Assembly: GCA_009602735.1 (NCBI GenBank)
Contig: WELA01012905.1
Location: 101,088-165,087, forward strand
DNA length: 64,000 nucleotides
DNA from: Mesotaenium endlicherianum
Taxonomy: Eukaryota > Streptophyta > Zygnematophyceae > Zygnematales > Mesotaeniaceae
Direction of reading: 5' to 3'
The position numbers were made by a program, and so were the translations under genes. The notes under the pieces are model-generated. The model was given only the letters and a program-made list of their open reading frames with translations, ran no database searches and had not been told where the DNA came from. Position 1 is the stretch's first letter. Each line of letters begins with the position of its first letter. Positions 23,741-35,299 of this stretch are shown here, piece by piece.

Positions 23741-25430
23741 TCAGCCTGTCACCAAGGGGGTTGTTCCTGGGGCTTCAAAATCAAGAGACTGAGATCTGGA
23801 CCTAGATCTGGACAGCCCTCTGGGTCTGTCAGCTGGCCTTCTAAAGAACCCCGTTTGTTCTAAAGTTGGACCTCGAGGAGAACGAAGGATGGTAGCCTGC
23901 TCTTCACCTACTTGGGTGTTGATCCCCACATAGACAGGCATTCCAGTAGGATGCTGAAATACATTGGCAAGAGGTACATGTCCCTGAGCAAAGGGGGAGG
24001 CCGGCATACCTCTGGCCACCCCGCGTGGCCCTCTTTTGGCACCCTTGTCCTCTGGGGATTTCTGCCTGTGTCTGCTGCCAAGTACAGTCAAATCAACTTC
24101 TTCCCCTGCTTGGGCAGGTGGGCTGGGGGAGCGAGTGCGGGGTCCAGTAGCCTCCAGGACCGGGATCACGTTCCATACACCTGATTTTGGTTCCTTAGGC
24201 AGTGCCCCTGCCTGCCCCTGGGTCTCCTGAGTACCAGCTCCTGAGGCTTCTCCTCTGCCTTGTTCTTCTTCCTCATTCTCCTCATCCTCCTCCTCTGAGA
24301 GAGTGGGAGTCTCGTTCACTAAGTCGTCCTGCTCCCTGGTAGACATGGAATAGTCTGCTGACCTCCCTTTCTTAGGGCGCGTCGGAGGTTGCTAGGCCTT
24401 CAGCCTGCTGATATTTATCCGGCCTGCATTCTTCGCCCATTTGACGAAGGCATGCTTTCCCTTAGAGAAGTAGTCTCTCCCCCTCCTCCTGTGCTCTTTG
24501 GTCTCTGCATTCATATTGCTCAGGCACCCATTCATCCTGGGGTCCCAAGGGGCAATGTGAGGTGGCAGGATGAGGTAACCGTCTAGGCCATAGTGGAAAT
24601 CGTCTGGTTGGGCTCGGTCACACTTCTGCTTTTTGTTTGTGACGGTCATCCACCTCCAGTCTGTTGGCTGCTGGAAGTACTGGGGTCCATGCTCAGCCTT
24701 TCTCAGTTTACATGGGAACCAGTAGGGAGAGGATATATGTTGTCCTGCTTCCTTGGCCAAGTACTCCCAGCTCCTTCTCTCAACTTCATTGTAAGCTGGC
24801 AATAGTGTGAGGTAGAATACCGTATCCTTAAAGCTATCGGGCCGCATGCTCACCATCCTGATGAGTCTCTGATCTCCCACTATATCCGGTATTGGGATTG
24901 GCTTGTTCTCTGAATCATCGGCAAGGTACCAGGCCTGTTCTGCTGTATAGCCCACCATCTTGACATAATCCTCGTAGAGGACTACACCAGTGTGTGTCTC
25001 GATGTACCTATCCAGTGCTGCAGCTCCTTCCCTCTGTAGTAGTGTTGTCTGTTCCAGGTTGTTGATCTCCTGGGCTGCCAGCAATGCTTCCTTCAGGTTA
25101 TCAAAGTTTTGGCCACCCACCACAGTATACCTGTAAGTGGCCAAGCTCTTCTGCCTGTCCGCTTCAGCCTTTTTCCTTCTCTCCTCCTCTGCCGCTGCCG
25201 CTTCTTCTTGTTGTTTCTTCTGTCTCTCCTCCTCAGCTATCCTGAGGTTTTTCGCTTCCTGATCCTTCTTCCTCTGTGCTTCTTCTGCCGCCTCTTGTTG
25301 TTTGCGGACCCTTTCTTGTTCTCTCCTGGTGAGGGACGTGGCCGCCAGCTCCATCTGGTATTGCCCCATTGTCCTCCTGGCTTCTTCTGCCTTGCGCTTT
25401 CTGTCCTCCTTTTGTGTGGTGGGAGCCATT
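23741..25430 (-). other. Extra downstream frame (ORF3) of X3
   Basis: The frame starts with an ATG at about 25,430 (MAPTTQKEDRKRKAEEARRT) shortly after TGTGCAG, which resembles a splice acceptor. Roughly 130 residues of Lys/Glu/Arg/Gln-rich coiled coil come first. A domain of about 200 residues follows, with THTGVVLYEDYVKMVGYTAE, RLIRMVSMRPDSFKDT, AYNEVERRSWEYLAKEAGQ and LILPPHIAPWDPR. A basic KGKHAFVKWAKN patch, an acidic SEEEDEENEEEE patch and an Arg/Ser-rich end (SRSRSRSQ) complete it. Total is near 550 codons. The mix of coiled coil, acidic and RS-like parts suggests nucleic-acid or nuclear-protein binding, but that is only inference. It has no membrane segment and no recognised family, and the copy is broken. 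Confidence 0.75.
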
Positions 25431-25752
25431 CTGCACATGCAACCAGGGCACAAGTTAGTAGGATATCGCCCATTGTCCTAGGAGTTGCAGGAAGGGAGGA
25501 AGTTCGTATTAGTAGGATATATTCGTTCCTGTTTACCTTACAGGGTGATTGCTAGGAGTTGACGTAGTTGCGGTGCGCTAGACATAAACGTATGAATGTG
25601 TTTTCAGGTGTGTTAAGTGATGTATTTGCTGTGCCCTTTTTCCTTCAGCCAAAGGTGCTTTATGTGGGCCAGGCTGTCCCCTCTGTCACTATGCTGACAC
25701 TTAGGATTCACACAACTATCCCTTTCTCGCTCTCGCACACTAACTGTCATAT

Positions 25753-25773
25753 ATTTTCCCCTCCAACTTAAAT
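25753..25773 (-). promoter_or_regulatory. Second purine tract, between pol and ORF3 of X3
   Basis: On the minus strand it reads TTAAGTTGGAGGGGAAAAT, nearly the same as the tract beside the LTR. Equivalents are at 11,149-11,165 (X1), 21,215-21,233 (X2) and 63,841-63,859 (X6). It could be an internal primer for plus-strand synthesis, or a relic of an ancestral 3' end. Confidence 0.55.
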
Positions 25774-28700
25774 GGAGACAGGACCTCCTGTCACCTTCCC
25801 GTGTCAACTGAAATGACTGTTAGGGAGGTGCTCCAGCCGCCCGAAGGTGGAACCGTTTCAACGCCCCTTTGGCATTAGTCAAATGGTCTTTAAATTCCCA
25901 AGTGTCCCGAGAGGCATCGTAACCCTTCCATCGAATGAGGTACTTCATGGCATATTTAGACGATCGACGGACCGAGCGTGCGTCTAAAATCTCCTCGACC
26001 TCATATTCCTCAGGGTCGCCGTCCCGAACAGCGGGGACCGGTCCCGGTTGGATAGGTAACCGACCTGTGAACAGTGTATCCCCTTTGATGTATGGTTCCA
26101 GGAAGGAGACATTAAAGACCGAGTGACCCTTGTATTCGGCTGACATGTTCAGTTTGTAAGCATTCTGACCGACACGACGCACCACCGTATATGGACCGAC
26201 CCAGACAGGGCCAAGCTTTTTCTTGACCACACCAGGGAGGTACAGGTGCTGAGAATGCAGTTTAACCAAATCGCCCAAATTGCTTAGCGTATTTTTGTTG
26301 GTTTTCTTGGGCTGTGTGCAGGTTTTGTTGGACTTTTGACAGGGGTGTCAGCAAACTCCTGAGTCAACTGGAGGGAGACCGGATTGTCAATCCCGTCAGG
26401 GTGAGTTAACGACTCCCCTAGCACATCTAAAGGAGACTTATGGACTCTACCAAGGCTGAGTTCAAAAGGAGTCTTGCCCGTTGACGCGTGCACCGCACTG
26501 TTGACCGCAAATTGAATTTGAGGCAACAGGTCATCCCAATTATCTTGTTTTTGGTTAATATATGCTCTCAGCACCACCTGCAGAACTCGGTTAGTTCTTT
26601 TAGTCTGCCCATCAGTTTGAGGATGGTTAGCTGTGCTGAGCAGCTGTTTGACTTTCATTAACCCCATTAAAGCTCTCCAGAACTTAGAGGTAAATTTTGA
26701 GTCTCTGTCTGAGATGATATTAGAGGGGAGCCCATGTTGGCATACTACATGGTTGTAAAACTGTCTTGCTGTTTCGAGTGCAGTCACTTTGACAGTTGTG
26801 GGGATAAAAATGACCATCTTTGACAGTTTATCCACGACTACCAGTATTGAATCATGCCCATTGGCAGTTCTTGGTAGTGAGACCACCCAGTCCATGGATA
26901 TAGTTTCCCAGCGTCCAGCCGGGATGGGAAGTGGTTGCAAGAGACCTCCCGGTGGTGTGTGCCTAGACTTATTTCTTTGACACTGAACACAAGACTTGAC
27001 ATATTTCAAGACCTCCCGGGGCAACCCCTCCCAATGATAATGTTTTGCCAGTTTGCCAACAGTTTTGGCCTGCCCCAAATGCCCACCCAGTAAACTGTCA
27101 TGCGCTTGACTCAGTAAGAGAGACCTTATTTCCAACTTATTAGGAATGACCAGCTTCAGCCTTCCCGAAGTGGCTTCAGTCGCCCAGACCCCTGCTTTAA
27201 ACCGGTACCCGAGTGCAGTATCACAACAAACACCAGTAGTGGGGCTGGGCTCAAATGTTGGGTCAGAAAGGTAGGCTTTCCTAAGTTGTTCAAGGAAGGA
27301 CTTTTTCACCTTTAGTGAAGTGAGTGCATACAGGACTTTATCTACAGCATGCTGACTAAAGGTCCGTTCTTGCAAGTCAGGTCTTCTAGAGAGTGCATCA
27401 GCAGGATTCAACTTCCCTGGTTTGTAGTCGATCTGGACTTGGAACTGCTCCAGCATCTGGCTCCAGCGGTTCTCCCTCCTTGACAGCTTGGACTTCTTCT
27501 GAAAGTGAGTCAGAGCTAGATGATCTGTAATCACCTTAAAAGCTTTACCATGTAAGTATGCTCTCCACTGTTTGAGCACATGAATGATAGCTAGCAGCTC
27601 TTTATCATGCACTGAGTAATTAATCTCCGCTGGATTAAATTTCATAGACTCATACAACACAGGATGCCACTCCTGCCGTACCTTACCATCCTTTGTGGTT
27701 TTGTCAGCAGGCTGCAACAAAATAGCACCCATGGCAAAGTCAGAGGCATCAGTCACCACCTGCACCGGTTTGTTGGGGTCAAACACGGCTAGCACTGGGG
27801 CAGAACAAAGGGCACCTTTAAGGGTCTGGAAGGCAGCCTGCTGCTCTTCCCCCACACATACCCTATGTCTTTCTTAGTATGGTCAGTCAGTTTACTGGCC
27901 TTTGTAGAATAATTCTCAATAAACCTCCGATAGTAGTCAGCCAACCCGAGGAAGGATCTAACTTCAGAGACAGACTGTGGTACTGGCCAGTCCCTTATGG
28001 TCTGGACATTCTGAGGATCCACACTGATGCCCTCTTTACTGACCACGTGGCCTAAGAATTCAATACTTTCCTTAAAGAAATCACACTTGCTCATTTTAGC
28101 ATATACCTGATTTCTTCTCAGAGTGACCATGACTGTCTTTAAATGTTCAGCGTGCTGAGCTTCATCTGTAGAGAAAAATAAAATATCATCCAGGAAAACT
28201 TGCACAAATTTATCCAAATAAAGTCTGAAAACGTCATTCATAGCACCCATGAAGGTCGCAGGAGCATTAGTCAGTCCAAATGGCATCACGTTGAACTCAT
28301 AGTGTCCATAACGTGTGCTGAAAGCAGTCTTGTGTTCATCCCCCTCAGCAATTCTGATTTGATGATAACCACTCTTAAGATCTATCTCATTGAACACTTC
28401 AGCTCCAGACAGGGTATCAAGCAAATCCTCGCTTCTGGGTAAAGCATACTTGTTCTTTACTGTAATTCTGTTCAGGGCTCTGTAATCCACACACATCCGC
28501 ATACTGCCATTCTCTTTCTTAACAAATAGGATGGGTGCGCCGTAAGGTGATTTACTAGGGGTAATATAACCATTTTCCTCAAGCTCTGCAATCTGTGTTT
28601 TCAACTCCTCGCTCTCCAAATAAGACAAGCCATTAGTGCGTTGCCAAGGTGGCTGACTCCCAGGTAATACATCAATCCTATGATCTACTTCCCTCTTAGG

Positions 28701-30277
28701 AGGTAGTCCTGGAGGCATATTAAATACATCCGTGTACTGAGCAACAATTTTTGCAGCAGTAGGGTGCTGCGGAGGGCTTACATTTTTCTCCACCACCTCT
28801 TCAGGTTAGGGAGTTACCTCTCTTAGCAGCAGACAAAACATTCTGTCTTCCTTCTGGTTCCAGCTTTTGAAGAACTCCATTGCATTTAGCAACTTGCATC
28901 CTTCTGGAAGCCTCTTCTTTTCCTTCATTTGCCATCCATACAGGACAAGAGGAAGAGCACTGGTGGGTGCCAAGTTAGTCTGCCCATCACTGGCTCCTCT
29001 CACTTTAACTGTACCTCTGCTCCAACACACTTCAGCTTGATGTCTATTAAGCCAGGACCTGCCTAGCACGAGATCATAAAAGCCAGTGTTGGGTACCTCA
29101 AATGTAAGCGTTTCAGTTAGAACTGCAATGCCAGAACCTAGCTGGACCTCAATAGGCTTGGTTATAATTCCTCCCGGGATACTTGAGGCATCTCCAAGGA
29201 ATATTTTTCTATTCCCTTGGGTGACAGTAGGCAGCCTTAGCCGCTTAACTAAGTCCTTACGCATAAAAGTATGTGACGCCTCTCCGTCAACAAATGCCCT
29301 CACCTTCCTACCTGCAATCATGCAATGCAGTAGGATAGGGGGGACTGTCTTTTCCTGACTTTCGCATTGTTCTCCTGACGTAGCAAAGAAATGTTGGACA
29401 TCAGGTGGAACAAGAGCATCGAGAGTGTGNCGTGCACTCTCTGGATGTCTATATTGCTGATGGCCTCCTTTATCTGGTTGTCAGGCATGCATAGTGAATC
29501 CAGTTCAGCAGGACCCATAATACCTGCTACGAGGGCAGCTAGTGACGACTCACTATCTCTAGCATCCTCACAGTCAGTAGACTGGATTACTGACTGTTGC
29601 TGTCTTTTAAAGGTTGGTCTTTTCTCTCGACCTTCGGAAGGTGTTTGTCTGGACACTGTTCTCTGTATTGGCCCAATTGCTGACAATGGTAGCAAGTGGA
29701 TTTGGATGAGGCTGGTCTTGGCTTAGTCCTACCACCACCTCTTCCACGGCCACCTCGAGAGTAACCACCTCTCCCCCTAGACTGTATAGCATTATACTCA
29801 TACTCGTACGGATCACCCTGATCTTCCTCAGCCTGGTCTCCTCCAATTGCATTGTAGGAACCGTGGGGCTTTTTGACAATCTTAGACACCAAAGCGTTAC
29901 TCTGGCGCTTGTGATTGAACTGCTGCTGATCCCAGGCGTCAGCATCCTGGATCAAGTCAGCCAGTTTCTCATACTTTTTCTCAGCAAAATGACCAGAGAC
30001 CTCGGATTTCAAGCCAAACCTGAAGTATGCTATCCTATACCGTTCTGGCAANAACCTGAAGTATGCTATCCTATAACGTTCTGGCAAGTCTGGCTGCTTC
30101 ATTATGTTCTCCTGGAACTTTTGAGCAAACTCAGCAATTGAAGTGGTCTGCTTCAATGTCAGGGAGATCATCGCATAGATAGCTTCCTCCTACTGGTTGA
30201 TGACATCAAACTTCTCATGCAACTTCTCGACAAACTCTACCCACGTAGGGTCACCGAGTTGCCGAGCCTTACGCTCT

Positions 30278-30296
30278 NNNNNNNNNNNNNNNNNNN
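30278..30296. other. Assembly gap
   Basis: Nineteen N characters lie inside the gag part of X3. Several single Ns lie nearby, some flanked by short repeated sequence. The local order should be treated as provisional. Confidence 0.95.
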
Positions 30297-31157
30297 CAGC
30301 CACCAGTCTNAAGCCACCAGTCTTCGGCATCACCTTTCAGTAGCGCGCCAGTGTGCCTGCCCTTCTCGAAATCTTGCAATTTTGGGTAGTTCTCCAGCCA
30401 CTGCTCAACATTCGCGAGAAACTTGATCAGGTAGTATTTCCTGTTTCCCTCAGGATCATAGTCCTGGGGAGATTTCGGCTTGGGCTTACTAGGCCCTCTG
30501 CCACCACCACCAGTGGTTTGAGACCCCAGTTGGTCTCTGTCCCGCAATAGAGACATTATGATTCTTTTGTCCTCCTGTTGGGACTGATACATGGTCGCCA
30601 TTTGCGACTGCATTTGAACGAACAATGCTCCCAAGTCTACACTCTGGGGTGGTAGTCTGGCAAATGCAGCAGCAGCATTGGCATCTACTCGCTGAGTAGT
30701 GTCCTCAACAGTCCCTCTCGCTCCTGCAGCAGCAATTCCTGCCGCATTCAGCCGGTCACGTATTTGACCTAGGGGTACATTGAGTTGTACAGCAGGAGGT
30801 GGGTTCAGAACATTGGCCCTGGATGCCATAAGTTCTTCAACAGTGCGTTCGTCAGCTGGCTGTCCTTACCTCCTTTCTGTATCTTCAGCAGCGTTTGCTA
30901 ATTGTTCAGCTTCTAATTTGGCTCTCTCCTCCTCAGCTTGCTGTGCTGCGACTGCGGCAATTGCAGCTGCCTCATCTGCAGCCTCTCTAGTTGCAGTATC
31001 TGCCACTGCTTCAGAATAGGTACGGGTTCCCGCTACATGGCTTTCCGCCTAGTTTTCGACATTCTCGTTATCCTGGTTCTCCATGTGTCGGGAGTTGCTA
31101 GTTTGAGACCTTGTCCTTACCGTACAAAGAAGACTGTGATAAGAGCTCCGATACCAC

Positions 31158-31881
31158 TGAAATGAATCGATTTACCAAATAGGCGATTAACAATTAATAA
31201 AGATCTTTATATCAGCAAGTAATCTTTATGGTATTTTTCGTTAACTGGTTAAACAGCAAAGGACAACACACTAGCAGTGAACAATACTCGTGAGTCAAAT
31301 GCGAGTAAACTAGCATCAATAGTGCAATCAATAAACTCATACATAAGCAAGGTTAGAAGACAGTGCGTATCAATGGCTTCTCGCCTTGGATTCAGATCTC
31401 TTCCAGTAAGCTGTACAAGAGAGTNTATTGGCCTCGTTTTCGAATGCCGAACTCGAGAGCAATGCCTAGTATATGTACATGGAATGAGTTTACTGTTCAA
31501 CGGCCAGTGCGATGGCACCGCCTACCCGGGAGTTAACCACGTTGGTAGGACCTCGGTTAACCAAATCCACCGCCATCTCCCATCATTCCGAATCGCCATC
31601 CATCATAGGGATGTTATCTGGCCATTCATCTAGCATATCACACTTAGATGCATATCGAGGCAGTTCGCTGCTACCGAGTACGGAAGTCAGCTGGCTGTCA
31701 AAGAATGTGTCAGCAAGCTGACTTGAGTTGACTTCAGCCTGCTGCTTCCGACTGAGTCATTAAACTGCTATTAAATATAAAGTCCAGCAGATTGATTATT
31801 AACTAGAGTTCAAGAGGCTGAACTCAATTAACTATTATATTTAAATGAACATTATATCTACTAATATACTAATTCATTACA
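31158..31881 (-). repeat. 5' LTR of X3
   Basis: An F1 LTR in reverse (TGAAATGAATC to AATTCATTACA on the plus strand). GCTCCGATACCA lies just inside it, the complement of the initiator-Met-type primer site. Confidence 0.85.
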
Positions 31882-34360
31882 TATTCTCCCCGTTCGTGGC
31901 AGTATGGCGAGACTCGTCTCCCGACGGTCGCTCACTCCACAGGTTATCCGTGCGCTCAGATGTCTCACGTCCTCGTGGACTCTGGCTTGAATGAGAACCT
32001 TCCACAGGCTCCACAGGGTAGTAGAGTCTTCCAGTCCTCAACCGCATGTACAGTTGAATTTCTCCGGGTCCCCTTCCAGGTTGAGCACCGGCAGCCCTCA
32101 CAGGTCTCAATCCCCAATTTGCTTGGGAATTTCTATTCACCTCAACCACAGAACCGAAGTTCTTAGAAGTAGGACGGAAGTCTCTTACTTCCACATAGGC
32201 TTTCTTGGGTTCACAAGCGAACAAATTGTTGTTTGCAAAAATCATACTCTAAGCAGCTTGACATACAACGTCAGATTCAGAGACAATTGCCCTTCAGGCT
32301 TTCGCTTAACTTTCACAAGTCACAGCTTACAAAACTCTGAAACTACACGTCTATGCTGGCCTGGGTCAAGCTCGTCACTTAACACCGCGCCTTAACATTT
32401 CTTCACTGCCAGGCTAGACTCACCCAGTTCTTCACTGAGAGCTTTATCTGTCAATACTACCCTCTCTCTTCGAGATGCGAATGCGACTTCTGAGAACTTG
32501 GAAACTAACACACAACTCACCATTTTAAGGCTGCTTCACACACACTTGTGGCGTTCGGATGAATCTGTGCTAATCTTCTAGCAAATTCTATTCTGCAGTT
32601 CTCCTACTTTCAACAGTGAGATTCCCTCTTGGGAACTCCTACAATCCTAACTTATCTATGATTCACTGAGAAGAATCTTCAGCGTCGGCAGAAGCGTGGG
32701 GCCTCGGCTCTCCAATGGCCTTGGGAACTCCTTCTTCTTCTTCGCGCCCTTCTTCTCCTTCCTTCTGTTCCTTCTGCTTCTCTCGGCAAAAGTGCGTGAG
32801 AGTGAATGACATGTCTCAGGCAAGATTTGTGCCCTTTGCAGGCACCACACAACGTCATCTTTCGAGAATGCCGTGCTTAGTCACAAAGCTTAGCTGCATG
32901 TTGCTTCTGCCTAGCCATGCTCAACTCAAACTCGTAGTCACTCAGCATGCATGCACACCTTGTGACTGTCGCGCGGGGCTGCTTAGCTTCTCAGCTGGCA
33001 GTCACGCCTAATTGCTTCATGGCTAAGAACTCCTGAGCGGCGTGTACAAGCAAATGCCACTTGCTCAAGATTCCCAACCGGGCGGCCATAACCTATCTCG
33101 GCATTGCGGCCATGACCTGGCTTAATCTGCCAGTCACACGTACCCTGACTTGGTATTTGCTGGGCGGCTCATCACTGATCCGCAGCTTCTAGCCTCGCGG
33201 CTGTCTATGCTGTCAAAACCTCCCCCATCCCTGGGTGTGGGGCACATTGACATTGACCCTTTGCCAGTGGTCTTGACGCCGACATAACCGCTGACTGCGA
33301 TGTAATAAGTCAAGTGGTTGGTGAGACAACGTTGACTTTCCGTACCTGGGTGGCCGTAGCTTGCGCTGCGCGTGCGGCACTGTCAAACGGATAGTAGTCG
33401 CGACAGAAGTTGGCTCGAATTACTCCTTTCCACCTCGTTTTAAGAAAATGTGCCACCTATGACTGCCTGAGTTCCGTCTCCAACTTTTTTCAACCTCGAC
33501 ACGCTCAGTTTGGCAGGGCCAACCCGCGCCATCGACTCGCAGGTTGGAAAAGCCGCCAACTGCCTCTCGACCATTTTCAGGGTATTATTGACTTAATTGT
33601 CTGAGCATGAAATTTATGACAAAAAGAAAAAGAAAATCGCAGGAGTACGCAGGCATTTGGCCCGGTCCTAACCAGCTCGCCAACCTCGCGACGGGTTGCG
33701 ATTAGTGAAAGTCTTGGCGTCCCTGCTCGGGTACTGCTGAGTGCTGGCGGGTCCGACTCCGCGGCAGTCTGGACGGTGGTCCATGACCATCCAGGACAGT
33801 CCAGAGTAGTCCGGGGCATGGTCTAATGTCAAAAGATTGAAGCTTACCCCCCCCGGGTCATACGTTGTTGACTTGAGAAATTCCAGCTGAACTTCGGCTC
33901 TCTTATTTGCTCTTCACTCTCTTAAATGCTCTTTAACCAGATTAAACCGCTCTTAAGCTTAACGTTTTCTCACGATTTCTGCCAGTTGGTCACATTTGCC
34001 ACATGTTTGCTACTGTGGCGGTGGAACGGCGACGACACGAACGCGACAGGAACGCGAGGATCAGCAGGGACTCCATCACACGCTCGAAGACTCCCGAAAG
34101 CTGGGACATGAAAATTTCGCCTGTAAAGTGCACGAATTGGCGAGGAGGGTCGAGGTCATTCTTCAGAGATCAAATTTGCTCCCTCTCCCAGTTGAGGCGC
34201 TACTTCTCGTGTAGTTCAGAGAGTTACCTTTTAAGCATCAAGTTATCTTTCAGATAGATATTTTAATTGCAAGGTGGTCAGCAACTTCAATCTGCGTCGT
34301 AGTGTTTTCCCTGAGGACACCCGTCAGGGCTGCACCTGGACTGTACCTCCTAATGTAAGA
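31882..34360. other. Stretch without a recognised gene
   Basis: A minus-strand open frame at 31,877-32,245 begins inside the LTR edge and has no recognisable motif. The rest has mixed composition with pyrimidine-rich patches near 32,650-32,780. No LTR ends, tRNA or conserved coding block could be supported. Confidence 0.4.
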
Positions 34361-35040
34361 GCTTTCAATGGTCAGAGCTTCTTATTAGTGTATTATCGTC
34401 GTCAGTGGCGGGAGTAGATATCCTGTCTCATCCTTCTTTCATTGCGCACTGTCTCTTCATTAATTTCTGAGATTGTTGTGGGCTATGTTGCTTCTACTTA
34501 TCAAGGCATTGCCACCTGTCATGTACTGACGTTTATATATCCAGCAACGTGGGCTCCATTGCTCAAACTTGAGCGGCCACCTTCGTGGGCCTTCATCTCG
34601 TGCAGGTCTGTGCACATTGCCTCGGCCTTTACTGGCTTTCAATGATCAGGAAGCTTTTTATCAGTCTATTCTCGTTGTCAGTGGCGGGAGTAGATATACT
34701 GTCCCATCCTTCTTTCCTTGCGCACTGTCTCTTCATTCATTTATGAAATTGTTGTAGGCTATGTAAATTTTACTTATCAAGGCGTGGCCACCTGTCATGT
34801 ACTGACGTTTATTGCGTAGGCTGTCTTCTCAACCGTTTATGTGTAAAGAGGGTTTTTTTTTCTTGGAACGAGATTGATTTACCTGATCAGTATTGGAGGC
34901 TAAGACACCTGTTGGAACTCAAGGAAATTCAGATTTACCCAGCAATGTGGGCTCCATAGCTCAAGCCTCAAACTTAAGCGGCCACCTGTGTGGGCCTTCA
35001 TCTTGTGCAGGTCTGTGCACTTTGTCTCGGCCTTTGCTGA
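34361..35040. repeat. Imperfect tandem duplication, ~274-bp unit
   Basis: The first unit (34,361-34,634) starts GCTTTCAATGGTCAG and contains GTCAGTGGCGGGAGTAGATA, CCACCTGTCATGTACTGACG and GTGCAGGTCTGTGCAC. All of these recur in order in the second unit (34,635 to about 35,040). That unit carries roughly 120-130 extra bases after TGTACTGACGTTTAT. It lies directly upstream of the four-exon gene. Confidence 0.7.
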
Positions 35041-35299
35041 CAGCTGCTTGAAAGTGCATTAGCTTGTGTATTCTACTTCTTTGTGGGTGCAGGTTGGGGG
35101 ACGTCACAGCAAGGGTTTTCTTTAGTCTTATCTAAACTGTGGAAAACACGATGGGTCCAAAGGTTAAGTCCTTAAGAGAGGTGATGGCCAGAGAGGACGA
35201 GAGGGCGGAGCACGAGAGGGCGGAGGACGAGAGGGCGGGGGGGCGACAGCCTTCTTCCCCACGGAATACGAGGCGGCAGCTGAGGCCGAGGCAGGCGGC

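Larger units (their letters stand above)
22920..31881 (-). mobile_element. Reverse F1 chromovirus X3 with extra downstream frame
   Basis: On the minus strand the parts are: 5' LTR (31,158-31,881), primer site (GCTCCGATACCA just below 31,158), gag (about 29,590-31,100), pol (about 25,820-29,695: protease, RT, RNase H, integrase, chromodomain), spacer with a purine tract (25,753-25,773), the extra frame (about 23,741-25,430), the second purine tract (23,641-23,655) and the 3' LTR (22,920-23,639). All parts are present in order, so this is the best full-length view of the family. It is broken at several points and crossed by an assembly gap. The two LTRs differ at about 5-6% of positions over the ~330 bp I compared by eye, which implies a moderate age. 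The flanking 5-mers do not match (TACAC and TATTC), so one end may have recombined. Confidence 0.9.

Noticed and set aside
22920-31881. A perfect target duplication around X3
   Set aside because: The flanking five bases differ (TACAC and TATTC), so no duplication is claimed.
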